Shown here piece by piece: positions 35,738 to 37,379 of a DNA stretch of 37,379 nucleotides. Position numbers and translations under genes: made by a program. The stretch's first letter is position 1. Every line of letters starts with the position of its first letter. Under the pieces are notes generated by a model, which was not told where the DNA came from, did not search any database, and saw only the letters and a list, made by a program, of their open reading frames with translations. The stretch is from assembly GCA_022566515.1 (NCBI GenBank), contig JADFIT010000015.1:1-37379 (forward strand). The letters run 5' to 3'. The stretch comes from Gemmatimonadota bacterium (lineage in GTDB: Bacteria; Gemmatimonadota; Gemmatimonadetes; Gemmatimonadales; GWC2-71-9).

Positions 35738-37379
35738 TCAGCGACCGCCACCCCCGGCTCTCTCCTCGAGAAAACTCCCGATTCCCTCCATGACGCCGTG
35801 GGCGTAACGCCACTGCCCCTCTTCGCTGAGCAGGACCGCTTCGTGCTCTGGAATCATCATGAACAGCCCTTCGACCAACACCGCCGGCATCCACGTGGGC
35901 CGGGCGAGGTGGAGGTCTCCCCGGGCCACCCCGAGATCCCTGAATCCCAACTGTCGGACCAGGGCATCATTGATCCCACGCGCGAGCCCAACGCTGCGGG
36001 GGTGATAGTAGAAAGCGGTCGTCCCGCTGCTCGCGAACGGGTTCGCCCCATCCGCCAGCGCGTTGGCGTGAATCGAAACCAGCAGCTCGGCGCCGGAGCG
36101 TTCGGCAATCTCGCTGCGCTCGACGAGACCGAGACCCAATTCCGAGTCTCGAATCATCACCACGTCGGCACCCCGTTCCTCCAACAACGAGCGCAGCTTC
36201 CGGCTCACGGCCAGCGTCACCTCTGCTTCGGTGATTCCCGTCGGACCCAGGGACCCTGCTGGAGGATGACCGGCATCGATGGCTATCCGCCGGCCTCTGA
36301 ACGGCCACCCCCGGCCCTGTCCCCGCCCCTGCTCGATCGCCGGAGGCCTCCGTATCTGTAGCAGGAGAGCGTTGCCAGACCAGCGGGTGCGATAGCCCCA
36401 GACAGGCTGGTCCAGATCGATGCGTATCTCCACCTCGTCCTCAGCCGTCTGATGAAACGAGACCAGCCTCACAAACGGCCCCGCCCCCCCATAGCGAATC
36501 CAATCCATGTCGGCGGCGGAGCCGTAGAGCCGCAGGATCAGCGACCGTTCCGTCTCGTCCACACGAAAAGGCACCCGCCGCGATAGGGGCACGCGGAGCG
36601 TGACGGAACCCGAATCTGAGACGAGACGCATCGACCCAGCCACCGCCCGAGGTAGCGGGGTGCCCGGACGAACCGGAAGCACGTCGGATGCATCAACCCA
36701 CGCGACGCTCTGCCGCGACAGCTGGAGGCGCACCTGAGCGTTCGAGCGCCCGCTCACCGGGATCACCGTGCCGTTAGGGAAAAACCAGTGGTAGGTGCCA
36801 AACGGAACCGGTCGCCCGGCAAGGACCCGGTCGGTAGCTCCGGTGCCTGCGGTGTCATCGGCCACCAGCGCCAAGGGCGGCCTTGCGCTATCGACGATCC
36901 CGACGCGGAGCGGCCATCGGGATCGGGCGGTATCGGCTTGCCGGATCACCTCTAGGGTGACCCAGCTAGAATCGTCGGCGAGCGGTCTCCAAGTCGGAGA
37001 CATGACGTGCCCCGGATCGGGCCCAAAGCTCCCCACGTGCCATGCCACGTAGCGCCTCCCCTCCCGCCTGGCCAGCTCCTCGGCATGGATCGCCCCTACC
37101 ACCTGGCTTCCGGCACCAGAGGAGCGAGGAGACGCTTGCTGGAAGTTCAGGGTGTCCCCGTCCCCGAGGATCGCGCGCACCACGGCACCCGCTGAAGCTC
37201 GAACGCTCAGCTGATAGCCCTCGCCCGGGCGAACCCAGAGTTCGCCGGCCGGCGCGAAGGCCGCCGGATCTATCCAAACCGTCTCCGGCGGCGGAGCGAA
37301 GGGTTGGACGACGGCAGTGGTGAATGTTGCCCGGGCGGTGTCCGAGTCGGTCCACGCCGTGAGGTGGGAGTGAGCGGTG
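35738..37379 (-). CDS. N-acetylmuramoyl-L-alanine amidase (N-terminus beyond window edge)
   Basis: Amidase_3 motifs RRIAIDAGHPPAGSLGPTGITEAEVTLAVSRKLRSLLEERGADVVMIRDSE and ELLVSIHANALADG; frame remains open upstream of the listed GTG to the window edge (...HLTAWTDSDTARATFTTAVVQPFAPPPETVWIDPAAFAPAGELWVRPGEGYQLSVRAS). Confidence 0.92.
   Translation of the reverse strand, partial: TAHSHLTAWTDSDTARATFTTAVVQPFAPPPETVWIDPAAFAPAGELWVRPGEGYQLSVRASAGAVVRAILGDGDTLNFQQASPRSSGAGSQVVGAIHAEELARREGRRYVAWHVGSFGPDPGHVMSPTWRPLADDSSWVTLEVIRQADTARSRWPLRVGIVDSARPPLALVADDTAGTGATDRVLAGRPVPFGTYHWFFPNGTVIPVSGRSNAQVRLQLSRQSVAWVDASDVLPVRPGTPLPRAVAGSMRLVSDSGSVTLRVPLSRRVPFRVDETERSLILRLYGSAADMDWIRYGGAGPFVRLVSFHQTAEDEVEIRIDLDQPVWGYRTRWSGNALLLQIRRPPAIEQGRGQGRGWPFRGRRIAIDAGHPPAGSLGPTGITEAEVTLAVSRKLRSLLEERGADVVMIRDSELGLGLVERSEIAERSGAELLVSIHANALADGANPFASSGTTAFYYHPRSVGLARGINDALVRQLGFRDLGVARGDLHLARPTWMPAVLVEGLFMMIPEHEAVLLSEEGQWRYAHGVMEGIGSFLEERAGGGGR

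Noticed and set aside
1-37379. tRNA, rRNA, CRISPR array, transposase or phage genes
   Set aside because: Scanned for T-loop GTTCGAATCC-like motifs, regularly spaced repeats and DDE/integrase-like translations; none found.

Overview
The window is a dense, mostly housekeeping stretch of a GC-rich bacterial chromosome. Gene content (bacillithiol-type deacetylase, MglA/MglB, class II RNR, DapD lysine route) would fit Gemmatimonadota or a relative, but that assignment is inference. Genes from about 1 to 13.3 kb are on +: HlyD/MacB-type efflux pieces, bshB1-like, cysteine desulfurase, mnmA, alpha/beta hydrolase, and an asd-lysC-dapB-dapA-dapD operon. Genes from about 13.3 kb to the end are almost all on -: yjbQ, dnaJ, grpE, cinA, pgsA, mglA, mglB, recR, ybaB, dnaX, trkA, threonine aldolase, ytxH, MBL hydrolase, pyk, sirtuin, ispG, nrdJ, gamma-CA, Ser/Thr kinase and amidase. 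I recognise an unlisted small SRP RNA gene immediately upstream of dnaX with a plausible promoter. The most interesting non-coding signals are: (1) a 166-bp inverted-repeat element made of 9-bp NNCGCNGAG units flanking a truncated GxxExxY ORF; (2) a 28.82-29.05 kb intergenic cluster of degenerate DnaA-box-like and CTTCAACAT motifs; (3) several intergenic patches of 8-bp or AT-rich patterned repeats at gene borders; and (4) an SRP RNA whose apical loop appears to differ from the usual GNRA tetraloop. No CRISPR array, tRNA, rRNA, phage or transposase gene was found.
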